From: Lachnospiraceae bacterium
GTDB lineage: Bacteria; Bacillota; Clostridia; Lachnospirales; Lachnospiraceae
DNA length: 64,000 bases
Reading direction: 5' to 3'
Assembly (NCBI GenBank): GCA_017427775.1
Contig: JAFRSD010000035.1
Location: forward strand, 1 to 64,000
Shown one piece after another: positions 17,900-27,240 of this stretch. Position 1 is the stretch's first letter; every line of letters begins with the position of its first letter. The notes under the pieces are model-generated. The model worked only from the letters and a program-made list of their open reading frames with translations, made no database searches and was not told where the DNA came from. The translations under genes and the position numbers were made by a program.

Positions 17900-19120
17900 T
17901 TACTTGTTCTTCTCGATCTCAGCCTGCTTCATGGCGCGAACCTTAAGGGAAAGACCGAAGAGGTTGATGAAACCTTCGGCATCCTTATGGTTGTAAAGGT
18001 CGCCGGTCGTGAAGGAAGCGATGCTCTCGTTGTAGAGGCTGTAAGGAGAAGTGGTTCCCTGCTTGATGATGTTGCCCTTGTAGAGCTTCATCTTAACTTC
18101 ACCGGTAACGAACTCCTGGGACTTCTCAATGAAAGCCTGCAGGGATTCGCGGAGAGGAGTGAACCATTTGCCTTCGTAAACGAGGTCTGCGAAACGGTTG
18201 CTGATGATCTTCTTGAAAGCCATCATGTCGCGGTCTGCGATGAGCTCTTCGAGCTGCTGGTGAGCTTCCATAAGAATGGTTCCGCCGGGTGTCTCATAAA
18301 CGCCGCGGGACTTCATGCCTACTACACGGTTCTCAACGATATCGATAATACCTACACCGTTGCGTCCGCCCATCTTGTTAAGGTCGCGGATGATGTCGGC
18401 AACTTTCTTCTTAACGCCGTTGATGGCAACAGGAACACCCTTTTCAAAGGAGAGAGATACGTACTCGCCTTCGTCGGGAGCCTTCTCGGGAGAAACGCCG
18501 AGAACAAGAAGATGATCGTAGTTCGGAGCGTTCGCGGGATCCTCAAGTTCAAGACCTTCATGGCTGATGTGCCACAGGTTACGGTCACGGGAGTAGGAGT
18601 TGTCAGCGCTGAACGGAAGCTCAATGCCGTGCTGCTTGCAGTACTCAATCTCTTCCTCACGGGAGCTCATGGTCCAGTAAGGGCTTCTCCATGCTGCAAT
18701 GATCTTAAGATCGGGAGCAAGAGCCTTAATGCCGAGCTCGAAACGAACCTGGTCGTTTCCTTTACCGGTAGCGCCGTGGCAGATGGCGGTAGCGCCTTCC
18801 TTACGTGCAATCTCAACAAGCTTCTTGGCAATCAAAGGACGAGCCATGGAAGTGCCGAGCAGGTACTTGTTCTCATATACGGTATTGGCCTGTACGCAGG
18901 GAACGATATAATCCTCTGCGAACTCATCGTTTACATCGAGAATGTAAAGCTTCTCGGCGCCACAGTACTTTGCGCGCTCCTCAAGACCGTCAAGTTCGCT
19001 TTCCTGACCGCAGTCGATGCAGCAGCAGATAACTTCGTAATCGTAGTTCTCCTTCAGCCACGGGATGATCGCCGTGGTGTCAAGTCCGCCGGAGTAGGCA
19101 AGAATGACTTTTTCTTTCAT
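17900..19120 (-). CDS. argG: Argininosuccinate synthase
   Basis: ArgG condenses citrulline and aspartate with ATP hydrolysis to AMP. The 406-residue protein begins with the N-type ATP pyrophosphatase P-loop AYSGGLDT (8-15) and contains ATGKGNDQVRFE and the SREEEIEYC block, as in the family. The ATG at 19120 follows AGGAGG at 5 bases. It stands alone between terminators, divergent from maf, and its product feeds ArgH encoded about 7 kb away. Confidence 0.97.
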   Translation of the reverse strand: MKEKVILAYSGGLDTTAIIPWLKENYDYEVICCCIDCGQESELDGLEERAKYCGAEKLYILDVNDEFAEDYIVPCVQANTVYENKYLLGTSMARPLIAKKLVEIARKEGATAICHGATGKGNDQVRFELGIKALAPDLKIIAAWRSPYWTMSSREEEIEYCKQHGIELPFSADNSYSRDRNLWHISHEGLELEDPANAPNYDHLLVLGVSPEKAPDEGEYVSLSFEKGVPVAINGVKKKVADIIRDLNKMGGRNGVGIIDIVENRVVGMKSRGVYETPGGTILMEAHQQLEELIADRDMMAFKKIISNRFADLVYEGKWFTPLRESLQAFIEKSQEFVTGEVKMKLYKGNIIKQGTTSPYSLYNESIASFTTGDLYNHKDAEGFINLFGLSLKVRAMKQAEIEKNK

Positions 19121-19187
19121 AATGACCTCCTGTCTTGGTAACACCAACTTTACTCTATTAAAACCGATCGATATGGTTCGGCTTCTT

Positions 19188-19226
19188 TCAATTCATAAAT
19201 ATACAACAACTTGTATGAGAATGCAA
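19188..19226 (-). promoter_or_regulatory. argG promoter with possible ArgR element
   Basis: Minus strand: TTGCAT (19226-19221), 17 bases, TATATT (19203-19198). An AT-rich element with the TAAATAT core (plus strand 19196-19203 region) overlaps the -10 and matches the argJ element at 11 of 15 positions. Control by ArgR is inferred. Confidence 0.55.
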
Positions 19227-19273
19227 GCGGAAAATGAAATTCTCCATTCCGACCGAAGAACGGCCCGTGAGCC

Positions 19274-19302
19274 TTGCATTTTCCGTCAAAAACACCTATA
19301 AT
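19274..19302 (+). promoter_or_regulatory. maf promoter
   Basis: TTGCAT, 17 bases, TATAAT, 34 bases before the maf start. The -35 is the first part of the recurrent TTGCATTTTCC element. Confidence 0.75.
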
Positions 19303-19335
19303 CGTTAAAGAATTCGATTGCGGAAGGAACTTTCC

Positions 19336-19920
19336 ATGAAACAGAAAGAAACCATATATCTGGCAAGTAAATCACCGCGCAGAAGCGAGATCCTTTCTCT
19401 GATGGGTCTGCGGTTTCAGATGGCTGAATCCGATGCGGACGAAAAGACAGGACGACTGGCACCTGCTGCCATGGTGGAGCTGCTTTCAAAAAGGAAAGCG
19501 GAGCAGGCGGTCGTACCGGAGAAGAACTGCGTTGTGATCGGTTCCGATACGGTAGTCGCATACCGCGGGAGAGTACTCGGTAAGCCGAAGGACAGGGAGG
19601 ATGCAAAGCGTATGCTGAGGCTCCTTTCCGGTAAGAAGAGCGCTGTTTATACGGGCGTTACCGTACAGGTGCGCGGGAAGGACGCGAGAACCGTTACCTT
19701 TCATACGAAAACTGAGGTTTTCTTCGACGAATTGAGCGACGCGGAGATTGATGAATACATCGCTACGGGCGACCCGATGGATAAGGCCGGTGCATATGGC
19801 ATTCAGGGCATGTTCGGAAGGCATATAGCGGGCATCCGCGGTGACTATTATAATGTCATGGGCCTTCCGATGAACGATTTGTACAAAACCTTAATTAAGG
19901 AAAAGATTATTTTTATCTAA
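19336..19920 (+). CDS. maf: Maf-family nucleotide pyrophosphatase
   Basis: Maf proteins hydrolyse non-canonical or modified nucleoside triphosphates and have been linked to septum control. The 194-residue protein has the signature LASKSPRRSEIL (9-20), the catalytic GSDTVV and KPKD segments and DKAGAYGIQG. The ATG at 19336 follows GGAAGGAAC; an in-frame TTG at 19318 is less likely. It is flanked by promoters of argG and argJ and appears monocistronic. Confidence 0.93.
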   Translation: MKQKETIYLASKSPRRSEILSLMGLRFQMAESDADEKTGRLAPAAMVELLSKRKAEQAVVPEKNCVVIGSDTVVAYRGRVLGKPKDREDAKRMLRLLSGKKSAVYTGVTVQVRGKDARTVTFHTKTEVFFDELSDAEIDEYIATGDPMDKAGAYGIQGMFGRHIAGIRGDYYNVMGLPMNDLYKTLIKEKIIFI

Positions 19921-19928
19921 AATGAGTC

Positions 19929-19956
19929 TTGCATTCCTGTATAAAGCGTGTATAAT
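19929..19956 (+). promoter_or_regulatory. argJBD promoter
   Basis: TTGCAT, 16 bases, TATAAT, immediately downstream of the maf stop. Confidence 0.7.
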
Positions 19957-19957
19957 T

Positions 19958-19972
19958 ATGAATAAATATCAA
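19958..19972 (+). promoter_or_regulatory. Possible ARG box (ArgR operator) at the argJ start site
   Basis: ATGAATAAATATCAA starts 2 bases after the -10 hexamer and fits the known ARG-box form ATGAATAAA-AT-CA of Bacillus-type ArgR/AhrC. No argR gene is in the window, so the assignment rests on the motif and the downstream genes. Confidence 0.5.
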
Positions 19973-20008
19973 CTTTGATGCATAAATGCATGAAGAAAGG
20001 ATGTCGTT

Positions 20009-21232
20009 ATGAGAAAATTCAGCGGAAACGTAACTACCCCTCAGGGATTTCAGGCAAGCGGAGTTATGGCAGGTATCCGTAAGAAGAATAAAAAAGATAT
20101 CTCCCTTGTATATAGTGAAGCACCTTGTGTTGCCGGCGCAACATTCACAACCAACCGCGTAAAGGCGGCTCCCGTTAACTGGGATATCGCGCTTTTGAAG
20201 AACGGTCTTGCAAAGCATGCGGTCATTCTGAACAGTGGAATCGCGAACGCGTGCATGGGCGAGCAGGGCGTGAAGGATAACTACGAATTCGCCTCCAAGA
20301 CCGCAGAACTTCTTTATATTAAACCAGAGCAGGTATTTACCGCGTCGACCGGCGTGATCGGACAGCCGATGCCGATGGATAAGATCGTTCCCGGAATTGA
20401 GGAAGCCGTTTCGATGCTGAACGGATCCGAACAGGCCGGCAAGGACGCTGCGGAAGCGATCATGACGACCGATACGGTTTCGAAGACGATCGCCTGTGAG
20501 ATGTTCATCGGCGAGACGAGAGTACTTCTCGGCGGTATGAGCAAGGGCTCCGGAATGATCCATCCGAATATGGCTACGATGCTCAGCGTCGTAACGACCG
20601 ACGTTAACATTGACGAAGCGCTTTTACAGGAAGCAGTTTCGGATGCCGTTACCGACACGTTCAATATGATCTCCGTGGACCGCGATACTTCGACCAACGA
20701 CACATTTATCGTCCTTGCGAACGGACTTGCGGGCAATAAGAAGATCACGAAGAAGGATGCGGCGTACGAAGAGTTTGCGAAGGCATTGTTCCTTGTATGT
20801 AAGGATCTTGCGAAGAAGATGGCGCATGACGGCGAGGGTGCCACGAAGCTTCTTACCTGTAAGGTATTCCATGCGAAGACGAGAGAAGGCGCGAGAGTTC
20901 TTGCGCGTTCCGTTATTTCCTCGAATCTCGTAAAGGCCGCTTTCTTCGGTAACGACGCAAACTGGGGAAGAGTTCTCTGCGCGCTCGGCTATGCCGGCGT
21001 GGACTTTGACCCCGAGAAGGTGGACATATCCATTCAGCACGAGGACGATTTCTTGGATATCGTGAAGAACGGTATGGCGATCGATTATTCCGAAGAGATC
21101 GCGACGCAAATGCTTTCCCAGGACCGCGTGAAATTTATCGTCGATCTGCATGACGGATACGAGAGAGCAACCGCGTGGGGCTGCGACCTGACATATGATT
21201 ACGTTAAGATCAACGGCGATTATCGTTCCTGA
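20009..21232 (+). CDS. argJ: Glutamate N-acetyltransferase / ornithine acetyltransferase
   Basis: ArgJ recycles the acetyl group from acetylornithine to glutamate. The 407-residue precursor carries the self-cleavage site IHPNMATML, where Thr190 becomes the nucleophile of the beta chain, and KGSGM just before it. It is full length with an AAAGGATG ribosome site. It heads an argJ-argB-argD unit; argC, usually first in this cluster, is missing, as is argF. Confidence 0.96.
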   Translation: MRKFSGNVTTPQGFQASGVMAGIRKKNKKDISLVYSEAPCVAGATFTTNRVKAAPVNWDIALLKNGLAKHAVILNSGIANACMGEQGVKDNYEFASKTAELLYIKPEQVFTASTGVIGQPMPMDKIVPGIEEAVSMLNGSEQAGKDAAEAIMTTDTVSKTIACEMFIGETRVLLGGMSKGSGMIHPNMATMLSVVTTDVNIDEALLQEAVSDAVTDTFNMISVDRDTSTNDTFIVLANGLAGNKKITKKDAAYEEFAKALFLVCKDLAKKMAHDGEGATKLLTCKVFHAKTREGARVLARSVISSNLVKAAFFGNDANWGRVLCALGYAGVDFDPEKVDISIQHEDDFLDIVKNGMAIDYSEEIATQMLSQDRVKFIVDLHDGYERATAWGCDLTYDYVKINGDYRS

Positions 21233-21274
21233 TGAGGAACGCGGCCGTTATAAGAATAAGGATAGGTGAAGAAA

Positions 21275-22162
21275 ATGAGTGAAACAAAATCTGTAGATAT
21301 CGCAATGAATAAGGCGCAGACGCTGATCGAGGCGCTGCCTTATATCCGCAAGTTTTATAACAAGATCGTTGTCGTAAAATACGGCGGAAGTGCCATGCTT
21401 GACGACGAGCTGAAGATGAACGTTATTCAGGACGTGGCTCTTTTGAAACTTGTCGGCATGCATCCCGTGATCGTACACGGCGGCGGCAAGGAAATCTCCA
21501 AGTGGGTTTCCATGATGGGCAAGGAGCCGGAGTTCGTTAACGGTCTTCGTGTTACCGATGAGGAGACGATGGGCGTTGCCGAGATGGTACTCAACAAGGT
21601 TAATAAGAGCCTCGTGCAGTTCCTTGAAAAGAACGGCGTGAAGGCTGTCGGCCTTACCGGTAAGGACGGCGGCATGCTCCACGTTGATAAGAAACTTGCA
21701 GACGGCCGTGATATCGGTTTTGTAGGAAACATTACCCATGTTGATACGAAGATCATCGATACGCTGATCGAGAACGGATATGTTCCGGTTATCGCGCCGA
21801 TCGGTATGGATGACAATTATCAGGCATATAATATCAACGCCGATGATGCGGCTTGTGCGATCGCGGAGTCTCTCGGCGCCGAGAAGCTTGCGTTCCTTTC
21901 GGATGTCGTAGGCGTATGCAAGGATCCGAAGGATCCGTCCACGCTTTTCTCGGTTCTTACATTGGAGGATGCCGAGCAGCTGATCTCTGACGGTTTTGTA
22001 GGCGGCGGAATGATCCCGAAGCTTCGTAACTGCATTGATGCCGTTAAGAGCGGTGTTTCGAGAGTGCATATTCTGGATGGACGCAAGCCACACTGCCTGC
22101 TGCTTGAGTTCTTCACCCAGAAGGGTGTCGGAACCGCGATCGTTAACCGGATGGAGGATTAA
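21275..22162 (+). CDS. argB: Acetylglutamate kinase
   Basis: ArgB phosphorylates N-acetylglutamate. The 295-residue amino-acid-kinase protein has [10 protein letters not shown] (33-42), the HGGGKEIS substrate loop and GLTGKDGGM. The ATG at 21275 is chosen because AGGTGA precedes it at a good distance; a GTG at 21266 is in frame but overlaps that site. The gap to argD is 2 bases. Confidence 0.96.
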   Translation: MSETKSVDIAMNKAQTLIEALPYIRKFYNKIVVVKYGGSAMLDDELKMNVIQDVALLKLVGMHPVIVHGGGKEISKWVSMMGKEPEFVNGLRVTDEETMGVAEMVLNKVNKSLVQFLEKNGVKAVGLTGKDGGMLHVDKKLADGRDIGFVGNITHVDTKIIDTLIENGYVPVIAPIGMDDNYQAYNINADDAACAIAESLGAEKLAFLSDVVGVCKDPKDPSTLFSVLTLEDAEQLISDGFVGGGMIPKLRNCIDAVKSGVSRVHILDGRKPHCLLLEFFTQKGVGTAIVNRMED

Positions 22163-22164
22163 GC

Positions 22165-23367
22165 ATGGAGAAGAAGGAATTGACCGGACTCGGCGAGTCC
22201 GTTCTGTTACATACCTATAACCGGTTTGATATGGTCCTTGATCACGGCGACGGAATGTATCTTTATGATATTGACGGAACCGAATATCTGGACTTTGCCG
22301 CCGGTATCGCGGTATGCGCATTCGGCTATAACAATAAGACTTATAACGATGCGTTAAAGTCGCAGATCGATAAGCTGGTTCATACCTCGAACCTTTATTA
22401 TAATGAGCCTTCGATCAAGGCCGCAGAGTTGTTCTGCAAGGCTTCCGGAATGGACCGCGTATTCTTCACGAACAGCGGCACCGAAGCAATCGAAGGCGCT
22501 TTAAAGCTTGCCAGAAAATACTATTACCAAAAGCACGGTGTTGCCGACAGTATCGTGATCGCGATGGACCATTCGTTCCACGGACGGAGCATGGGAGCTG
22601 TTTCGGTAACCGGCAAGAAAGCTTACCGTGAGGCATTTGAGCCGCTGATCGGCGGTGTCGTATTTGCCGAGTTCAATGATTATGTCGATGTGCTTTCGAA
22701 GGTAAATGACAAGACTGCTGCCATCATCATGGAGACGGTGCAGGGCGAAGGCGGAATCTATCCGGCCGATAAGGAATTCCTGCAGAAGATCGCGGCGCTT
22801 TGTAAGGAAAAGGATATCGTTTTGATCCTTGATGAGATTCAGTGCGGCATGGGCCGGACCGGTACGATGTTTGCTTACCAACAGTACGGCGTACAGCCGG
22901 ATATCGTAACGAGTGCTAAGGCTCTCGGCTGCGGTGTTCCGGTCGGATGTTTTGCGGCCAGCGAGAAGGTCGCTTCGGCAATGGTTCCCGGGGATCACGG
23001 TTCGACATACGGCGGCAATCCGCTTGTCTGCAAGGCTGTTGAGACCGTGTTCAACATGTTTGAAGAGACTAAGATTCTTGACCATGTCAATCAGATTGCC
23101 AAGGCCCTCTGGGACGAACTCGAAGCGATCAAGGCCGATTATCCGATCGTTACCGGACACAGAGGGCTCGGACTGATGCAGGGACTCGAGTTCAGCGTTC
23201 CCGCAGGCCAGATCGTAAAGGAAGTTATCAGGAATAAATGCATCCTCATCTCGGCAAGTACGAACATTATCCGTTTCGTTCCGCCGCTCATTGTGGAAGA
23301 GTGCCATATTAAAAAGATGGCGGAATGCCTCAGAAAAGCTTTAGATACGGTATCGGCAGCGCAGTAA
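22165..23367 (+). CDS. argD: Acetylornithine aminotransferase
   Basis: ArgD converts acetylglutamate semialdehyde to acetylornithine with glutamate as amino donor, using PLP. The 400-residue class III aminotransferase has FTNSGTEAIEGALKLAR, the LDEIQCGMGRTG segment holding the PLP Asp, and the PLP-lysine in TSAKALGCGVP. Paralogous functions such as ornithine aminotransferase are possible in principle, but the operon position supports ArgD. Confidence 0.94.
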   Translation: MEKKELTGLGESVLLHTYNRFDMVLDHGDGMYLYDIDGTEYLDFAAGIAVCAFGYNNKTYNDALKSQIDKLVHTSNLYYNEPSIKAAELFCKASGMDRVFFTNSGTEAIEGALKLARKYYYQKHGVADSIVIAMDHSFHGRSMGAVSVTGKKAYREAFEPLIGGVVFAEFNDYVDVLSKVNDKTAAIIMETVQGEGGIYPADKEFLQKIAALCKEKDIVLILDEIQCGMGRTGTMFAYQQYGVQPDIVTSAKALGCGVPVGCFAASEKVASAMVPGDHGSTYGGNPLVCKAVETVFNMFEETKILDHVNQIAKALWDELEAIKADYPIVTGHRGLGLMQGLEFSVPAGQIVKEVIRNKCILISASTNIIRFVPPLIVEECHIKKMAECLRKALDTVSAAQ

Positions 23368-23416
23368 TATGCTGCTGCAGGAATACCTGTCTGCATAAGT
23401 GAATGATGATTTATTG

Positions 23417-23446
23417 TGGCCCGGCGGAACATGCCGGGTCATTTTT
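23417..23446 (+). terminator. Terminator of argJBD
   Basis: A 9-bp stem (23417-23425 with 23433-23441, one G-T pair), 7-base loop and TTTTT. Confidence 0.8.
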
Positions 23447-23469
23447 CGTCTCATTTTCCGTAAATGTGC

Positions 23470-23498
23470 TTGCCTGAGACCGCGCTATCGGTTACAAT
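23470..23498 (+). promoter_or_regulatory. comEA-comEC promoter
   Basis: TTGCCT, 17 bases, TACAAT, about 42 bases upstream of the comEA start. Confidence 0.6.
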
Positions 23499-23539
23499 AA
23501 TTGTGTGTGCGGATGGTATTCCCGGAAAGGAATATACCA

Positions 23540-24181
23540 TTGAAAAAGAAATTGATGTATGCCATTCTGGCAGCCATGGCCGTAATCAGCGGAATCGTAT
23601 TTACGGTCAAACAATACGGTAACGGGGAGATTTTTAAGTATGTCAAAGAAAACCGACAAGACGGAGAAGCCGAAGAAGAAAAAGTCACTGATCCGGAGAA
23701 TCTTCGGACTTCTGTGGAAACTGATCAGTCTCGCAATGGTGGCGCTGAAGATCAAGAATTTGGTGTCTTCGTTTGCGGGCAAGTCCAAGAAGCAGGAATC
23801 GTCTACCTGAAGCCGGGGGCTCGAATTGACGACGCGATAAGACTTGCGGGCGGATTTACCGACGAAGCGGACAGGACTTACTGGAATCTTGCCTCGTATG
23901 TCTATGACGGGCAGCGGATCTATGTGCCGAAGACAGGCGAGATCATGCCGTATCCCGATGATGTCGGCAATGCGTATGACAGCCTCGGAAGGCTTGATCT
24001 GAATGCTGCGACCGTTACAATGCTGATGGAACTTCCCGGCATCGGCGAGAAGCGTGCCGGCGATATAATCAAATACCGCGAGAAGGCCGGACGTTTTACT
24101 TCGGTCGAACAATTGAATGAAATATCCGGCATCAAAGGATCGGTCTTTGCAGAGATCAAAGACCTTGTGTGCGTCCGATGA
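23540..24181 (+). CDS. comEA: Competence DNA-binding protein ComEA
   Basis: ComEA binds incoming double-stranded DNA outside the membrane. The 213-residue protein has an N-terminal signal anchor (MKKKLMYAILAAMAV), a charged linker, an SLBB-like domain (about 75-140: VFVCGQVQEAGIV) and a C-terminal helix-hairpin-helix pair (LDLNAATVTMLMELPGIGEKRA) that contacts DNA. The start is taken as TTG at 23540, 8 bases after GGAAAGGAA; ATG at 23555 is the main alternative. Confidence 0.88.
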   Translation: MKKKLMYAILAAMAVISGIVFTVKQYGNGEIFKYVKENRQDGEAEEEKVTDPENLRTSVETDQSRNGGAEDQEFGVFVCGQVQEAGIVYLKPGARIDDAIRLAGGFTDEADRTYWNLASYVYDGQRIYVPKTGEIMPYPDDVGNAYDSLGRLDLNAATVTMLMELPGIGEKRAGDIIKYREKAGRFTSVEQLNEISGIKGSVFAEIKDLVCVR

Positions 24182-26472
24182 AACGGCCTCTTTTATGGAC
24201 TGCGGCAGGCATGCCGGCCGGGATTTGCCTCTTTCTTAATTCTGTTTCCGTTCCTCTGATTCTTTCTCTTATCTTATTACTCAGTCTGATTCTCATAAGA
24301 GTACGGAAAATACTATGTTTCTATTTATTGCTCGGCGTGTTACTCGGCGGGTTTACCGGGTTTTGCTATCGGCAAAGCATAAGGCCGTTGAAGGCAGAGA
24401 ATGAGACCGTCGTGGCTCTTTCGGGTGTCGTAAAGGAAACCTATGACTACGGGTTTCTTCTGCGTATCGATCGATATGATTTCGGGCAGGGCAGTTACCG
24501 CGTGAATCCGTTTTATACTCTTTTCGTGACGGTATCCGCCGACGATGTTCCTGCGGAGTACAGCAGGGTCATTGTGGAGGGTACTGTTGAGGCATATACG
24601 GGACCTGATAATCCGGGACAATTTGACGCGAAATCCTATTATTCATCTGTCGGGAGTCTCTATCGGGTAAATGCCGGCACGGTCAGAATTACAAAAAGCC
24701 CCGGGGGTTTTCGGAAGGCTGTCCGGCAGCTTCGTGAAAAGGTTGCCGAACGGATCGGCGTATTGTTCCCGAATAACACATCCGGTCTTCCTGCGGCGCT
24801 CCTTCTCGGCGATAAAGGGCAGATGGAAGAGGAACGAAAGAGCCTTTACGAGCAGTTCGGTCTCGCGCATATTCTGACGGTTAGCGGCCTGCATATTGGA
24901 CTTCTGAGTAATCTGATTCTTGCTTTCTTTCTGATATTCTTCGATCGGAAACACGCAGACCGGATAACACTTTTCGTACTGATCCTGTACGGATTTCTGT
25001 GCGGATTTCGAATCTCCTGTATCCGGGCAATCTTTACCTTCCTGATATCCTGTTTTGCAGGGCGGCTGAAACGATCCTTTGACCGGATCAGCGCGAATTC
25101 TTTTCTCCTTATCGTAATCCTGTTTTTGAAACCTTATATGCTGACGAATCTGTCGTTTCAATTGTCTTTCGGGGCAGGGTATCTGCTTGCATTTTCCGAA
25201 ATGAGAAGAGATATGGTTAAGACCAAACCGGGCAGGGTTCTTACGATACTCCGGACGTCAACAATCCTCCAGATCGGGCTTCTTCCGATACAGCTGCAGC
25301 AGTTTTATACGTTTGCGCCGTGCGGGATTGTTTTAAACCTGCTGTTGTTATGTGTGATCGAGACAATGTTTATTCTGAGCTTTCTGGCTGTTATCGTTTC
25401 GTTTTTACTTCTCACCGCAGGTCTTTTCTTCGCCGGTCCCGTGTATTATCTGATCTTGGCATTTGAAAAGGTGCTTTCGTGGTTTGCTAACATACGGATG
25501 ATGACGATTGCGCTCGGGCACCAGAGTGTATTTCGGCTGCTGCTGTTCGGTGTTGTATTTGCAGCAATCCTATGGTTCGACCGACGAACGTTAAGAAAGG
25601 TATGGCTCTGCATTCTGCCATTGTGGCTCATATTTCTTCCGAACCATCGTGGCTTTATCAGAACGGCAAATCTGAGCGTCGGACAGGGAGATTGCAGCGT
25701 GATCATGAGCGGCAGCACGGTGATCGTGATCGATTGTGGGAGCCTGTCGAAATCGGAAGCCGGGGAGAAGATTCTGAAGCCGTTTCTGCAATATTACGGT
25801 TACAGCGAGGCGGACTATCTGTTCCTTTCGCATACGGACGAGGACCATATCAACGGCATCAGGAACTGTCCGGATGTCTTCGGCAATCTGAAGGGGGTAT
25901 TTGTTGACAGGACATATACCGATACGGCAGAGCTTCTGAAACCCGCTGTAAACTGCTTCGAACCTGAGGCTTCCGCAGCAAAGCATGAAGAGACAGCTAA
26001 AACCGCTAAAGATTCAAATCGATTGCAGATATCTTATACATACCCGGGCGATATTATTCGAATTGGATCGATAAATGTTCGGATTCTCGGAAATCCGGCA
26101 GGCGCGGAAGGTGATGAGAATGACCGCTGCCAGCTTTTAGAAGTAACATTGGACGGATTTTCCTTTCTGTATCTCGGGGACATCTCAAAAGAGGTTTTAA
26201 CGAACATTTCCGTTGAAATCAAAGTGCGTCCGTATCTCATAAAAATCCCGCATCACGGCAGTATCTATTCTTATGATGAGGCGTTTTACGATACGATACG
26301 GCCGGAAGTCGCGGTAATTTCCGTGGGGAGGAATAACTACGGGCATCCTTCGCAGGAAGTCGTTACGGGACTTAAGAAATCCGGCGGGATATGTCTCATT
26401 ACGAAGGAAAACGGAGCGGTTATCACGACAGTGAAAAAAGGTTACGCAAAAACAACCTGTATGCACCCGTAA
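24178..26472 (+). CDS. comEC: ComEC/Rec2 DNA-uptake channel with metallo-beta-lactamase domain
   Basis: ComEC forms the channel that moves single-stranded DNA into the cell. The 764-residue protein has N-terminal membrane segments, an OB-like region, the Competence domain with many helices (LTVSGLHIGLLSN near 235) and a C-terminal metallo-beta-lactamase fold (LSVGQGDCSVI, SHTDEDHINGI, IPHHGS). The start ATG at 24178 overlaps the comEA stop as ATGA; a GTG 9 bases earlier is possible. Other competence genes such as comFA or comGA are not in the window. Confidence 0.93.
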   Translation: MKRPLLWTAAGMPAGICLFLNSVSVPLILSLILLLSLILIRVRKILCFYLLLGVLLGGFTGFCYRQSIRPLKAENETVVALSGVVKETYDYGFLLRIDRYDFGQGSYRVNPFYTLFVTVSADDVPAEYSRVIVEGTVEAYTGPDNPGQFDAKSYYSSVGSLYRVNAGTVRITKSPGGFRKAVRQLREKVAERIGVLFPNNTSGLPAALLLGDKGQMEEERKSLYEQFGLAHILTVSGLHIGLLSNLILAFFLIFFDRKHADRITLFVLILYGFLCGFRISCIRAIFTFLISCFAGRLKRSFDRISANSFLLIVILFLKPYMLTNLSFQLSFGAGYLLAFSEMRRDMVKTKPGRVLTILRTSTILQIGLLPIQLQQFYTFAPCGIVLNLLLLCVIETMFILSFLAVIVSFLLLTAGLFFAGPVYYLILAFEKVLSWFANIRMMTIALGHQSVFRLLLFGVVFAAILWFDRRTLRKVWLCILPLWLIFLPNHRGFIRTANLSVGQGDCSVIMSGSTVIVIDCGSLSKSEAGEKILKPFLQYYGYSEADYLFLSHTDEDHINGIRNCPDVFGNLKGVFVDRTYTDTAELLKPAVNCFEPEASAAKHEETAKTAKDSNRLQISYTYPGDIIRIGSINVRILGNPAGAEGDENDRCQLLEVTLDGFSFLYLGDISKEVLTNISVEIKVRPYLIKIPHHGSIYSYDEAFYDTIRPEVAVISVGRNNYGHPSQEVVTGLKKSGGICLITKENGAVITTVKKGYAKTTCMHP

Positions 26473-26476
26473 AGGT

Positions 26477-26505
26477 TTGACAAAAAGGCTTATTTTGACT
26501 ATACT
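26477..26505 (+). promoter_or_regulatory. pssA promoter
   Basis: TTGACA, 17 bases, TATACT, directly after the comEC stop; a near-consensus sigma-A promoter. Confidence 0.8.
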
Positions 26506-26556
26506 GTTATTGCGTCAGAGAGTGTGACGAATTCGCGTATGGGAGAGTATGTGGTA

Positions 26557-27192
26557 ATGGAGAAGAAGCGTTTTGTCGGCTTTTACAATCCATCGGTTGT
26601 TTTAACTTATCTTGGGCTTGTAAGTGCATTTATCGGTTTATACTATAGCTATGAGGGAAACTATAAGGCGGGAGTCTTTTTCATCCTGCTTGCAGGCGCA
26701 TGCGATATGCTGGACGGCACGATTGCCAGAATGTTCCAGCGTAGTGAACAGGCGAAGAAGTTCGGCATTCAGATCGACAGCCTTTGCGACATCTGCTGTT
26801 TCGGTTTCACACCGGCAATCTTCGGTATCTTCCTTTTTGAGGGTGCCGAGAACCGTTGGATCGGTTTTACCTGCGGGTTCTTCCTTGCCCTTTGCGGTTT
26901 GATCCGTCTGGCGTATTTCAATGTCATGGAAGAGGAGCGCCAGGCTTCGACTTCCGAAAGACGTAAGTTTTATCAGGGCCTTCCGATCACGGGTTCGGCC
27001 GTTATGGTTCCCGTAGCATTTATTATCGGATCTTTCGTACCGGATCAGCGTGCGCTCGTATATTGCGGGTTCGAGCTTCTTGCCGCATTCCTGTTCATCT
27101 TCAACATTCCGTGGCCGAAGCCTCACGGAAAGCAGCTCATTATTATGGGCGCTATCGGTTTGCTTCTTTTTATCGGCGTTATGTTCGTATAG
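26557..27192 (+). CDS. pssA: CDP-diacylglycerol-serine O-phosphatidyltransferase
   Basis: This integral membrane enzyme makes phosphatidylserine from CDP-diacylglycerol and serine. The 211-residue protein carries the CDP-alcohol phosphatidyltransferase signature with its metal-binding Asp residues (CDMLDGTIAR, then FGIQIDSLCD, about residues 49-82) and six or so membrane helices. Start codons are ambiguous: ATG 26557 is used, with GGGAGAG upstream, while GTG 26551 and ATG 26539 are in frame. The PssA assignment over other CDP-alcohol enzymes rests on the FGIQIDSLCD form and length. Confidence 0.8.
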   Translation: MEKKRFVGFYNPSVVLTYLGLVSAFIGLYYSYEGNYKAGVFFILLAGACDMLDGTIARMFQRSEQAKKFGIQIDSLCDICCFGFTPAIFGIFLFEGAENRWIGFTCGFFLALCGLIRLAYFNVMEEERQASTSERRKFYQGLPITGSAVMVPVAFIIGSFVPDQRALVYCGFELLAAFLFIFNIPWPKPHGKQLIIMGAIGLLLFIGVMFV

Positions 27193-27240
27193 TGTCTCTA
27201 ATGTCAGATTGACCGGTCCGAGCCGGGAGCGGAGGACGAT

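Noticed and set aside
17987-19141. 384-codon plus-strand open frame
   Set aside because: It is the antisense shadow of argG, kept open by codon bias.
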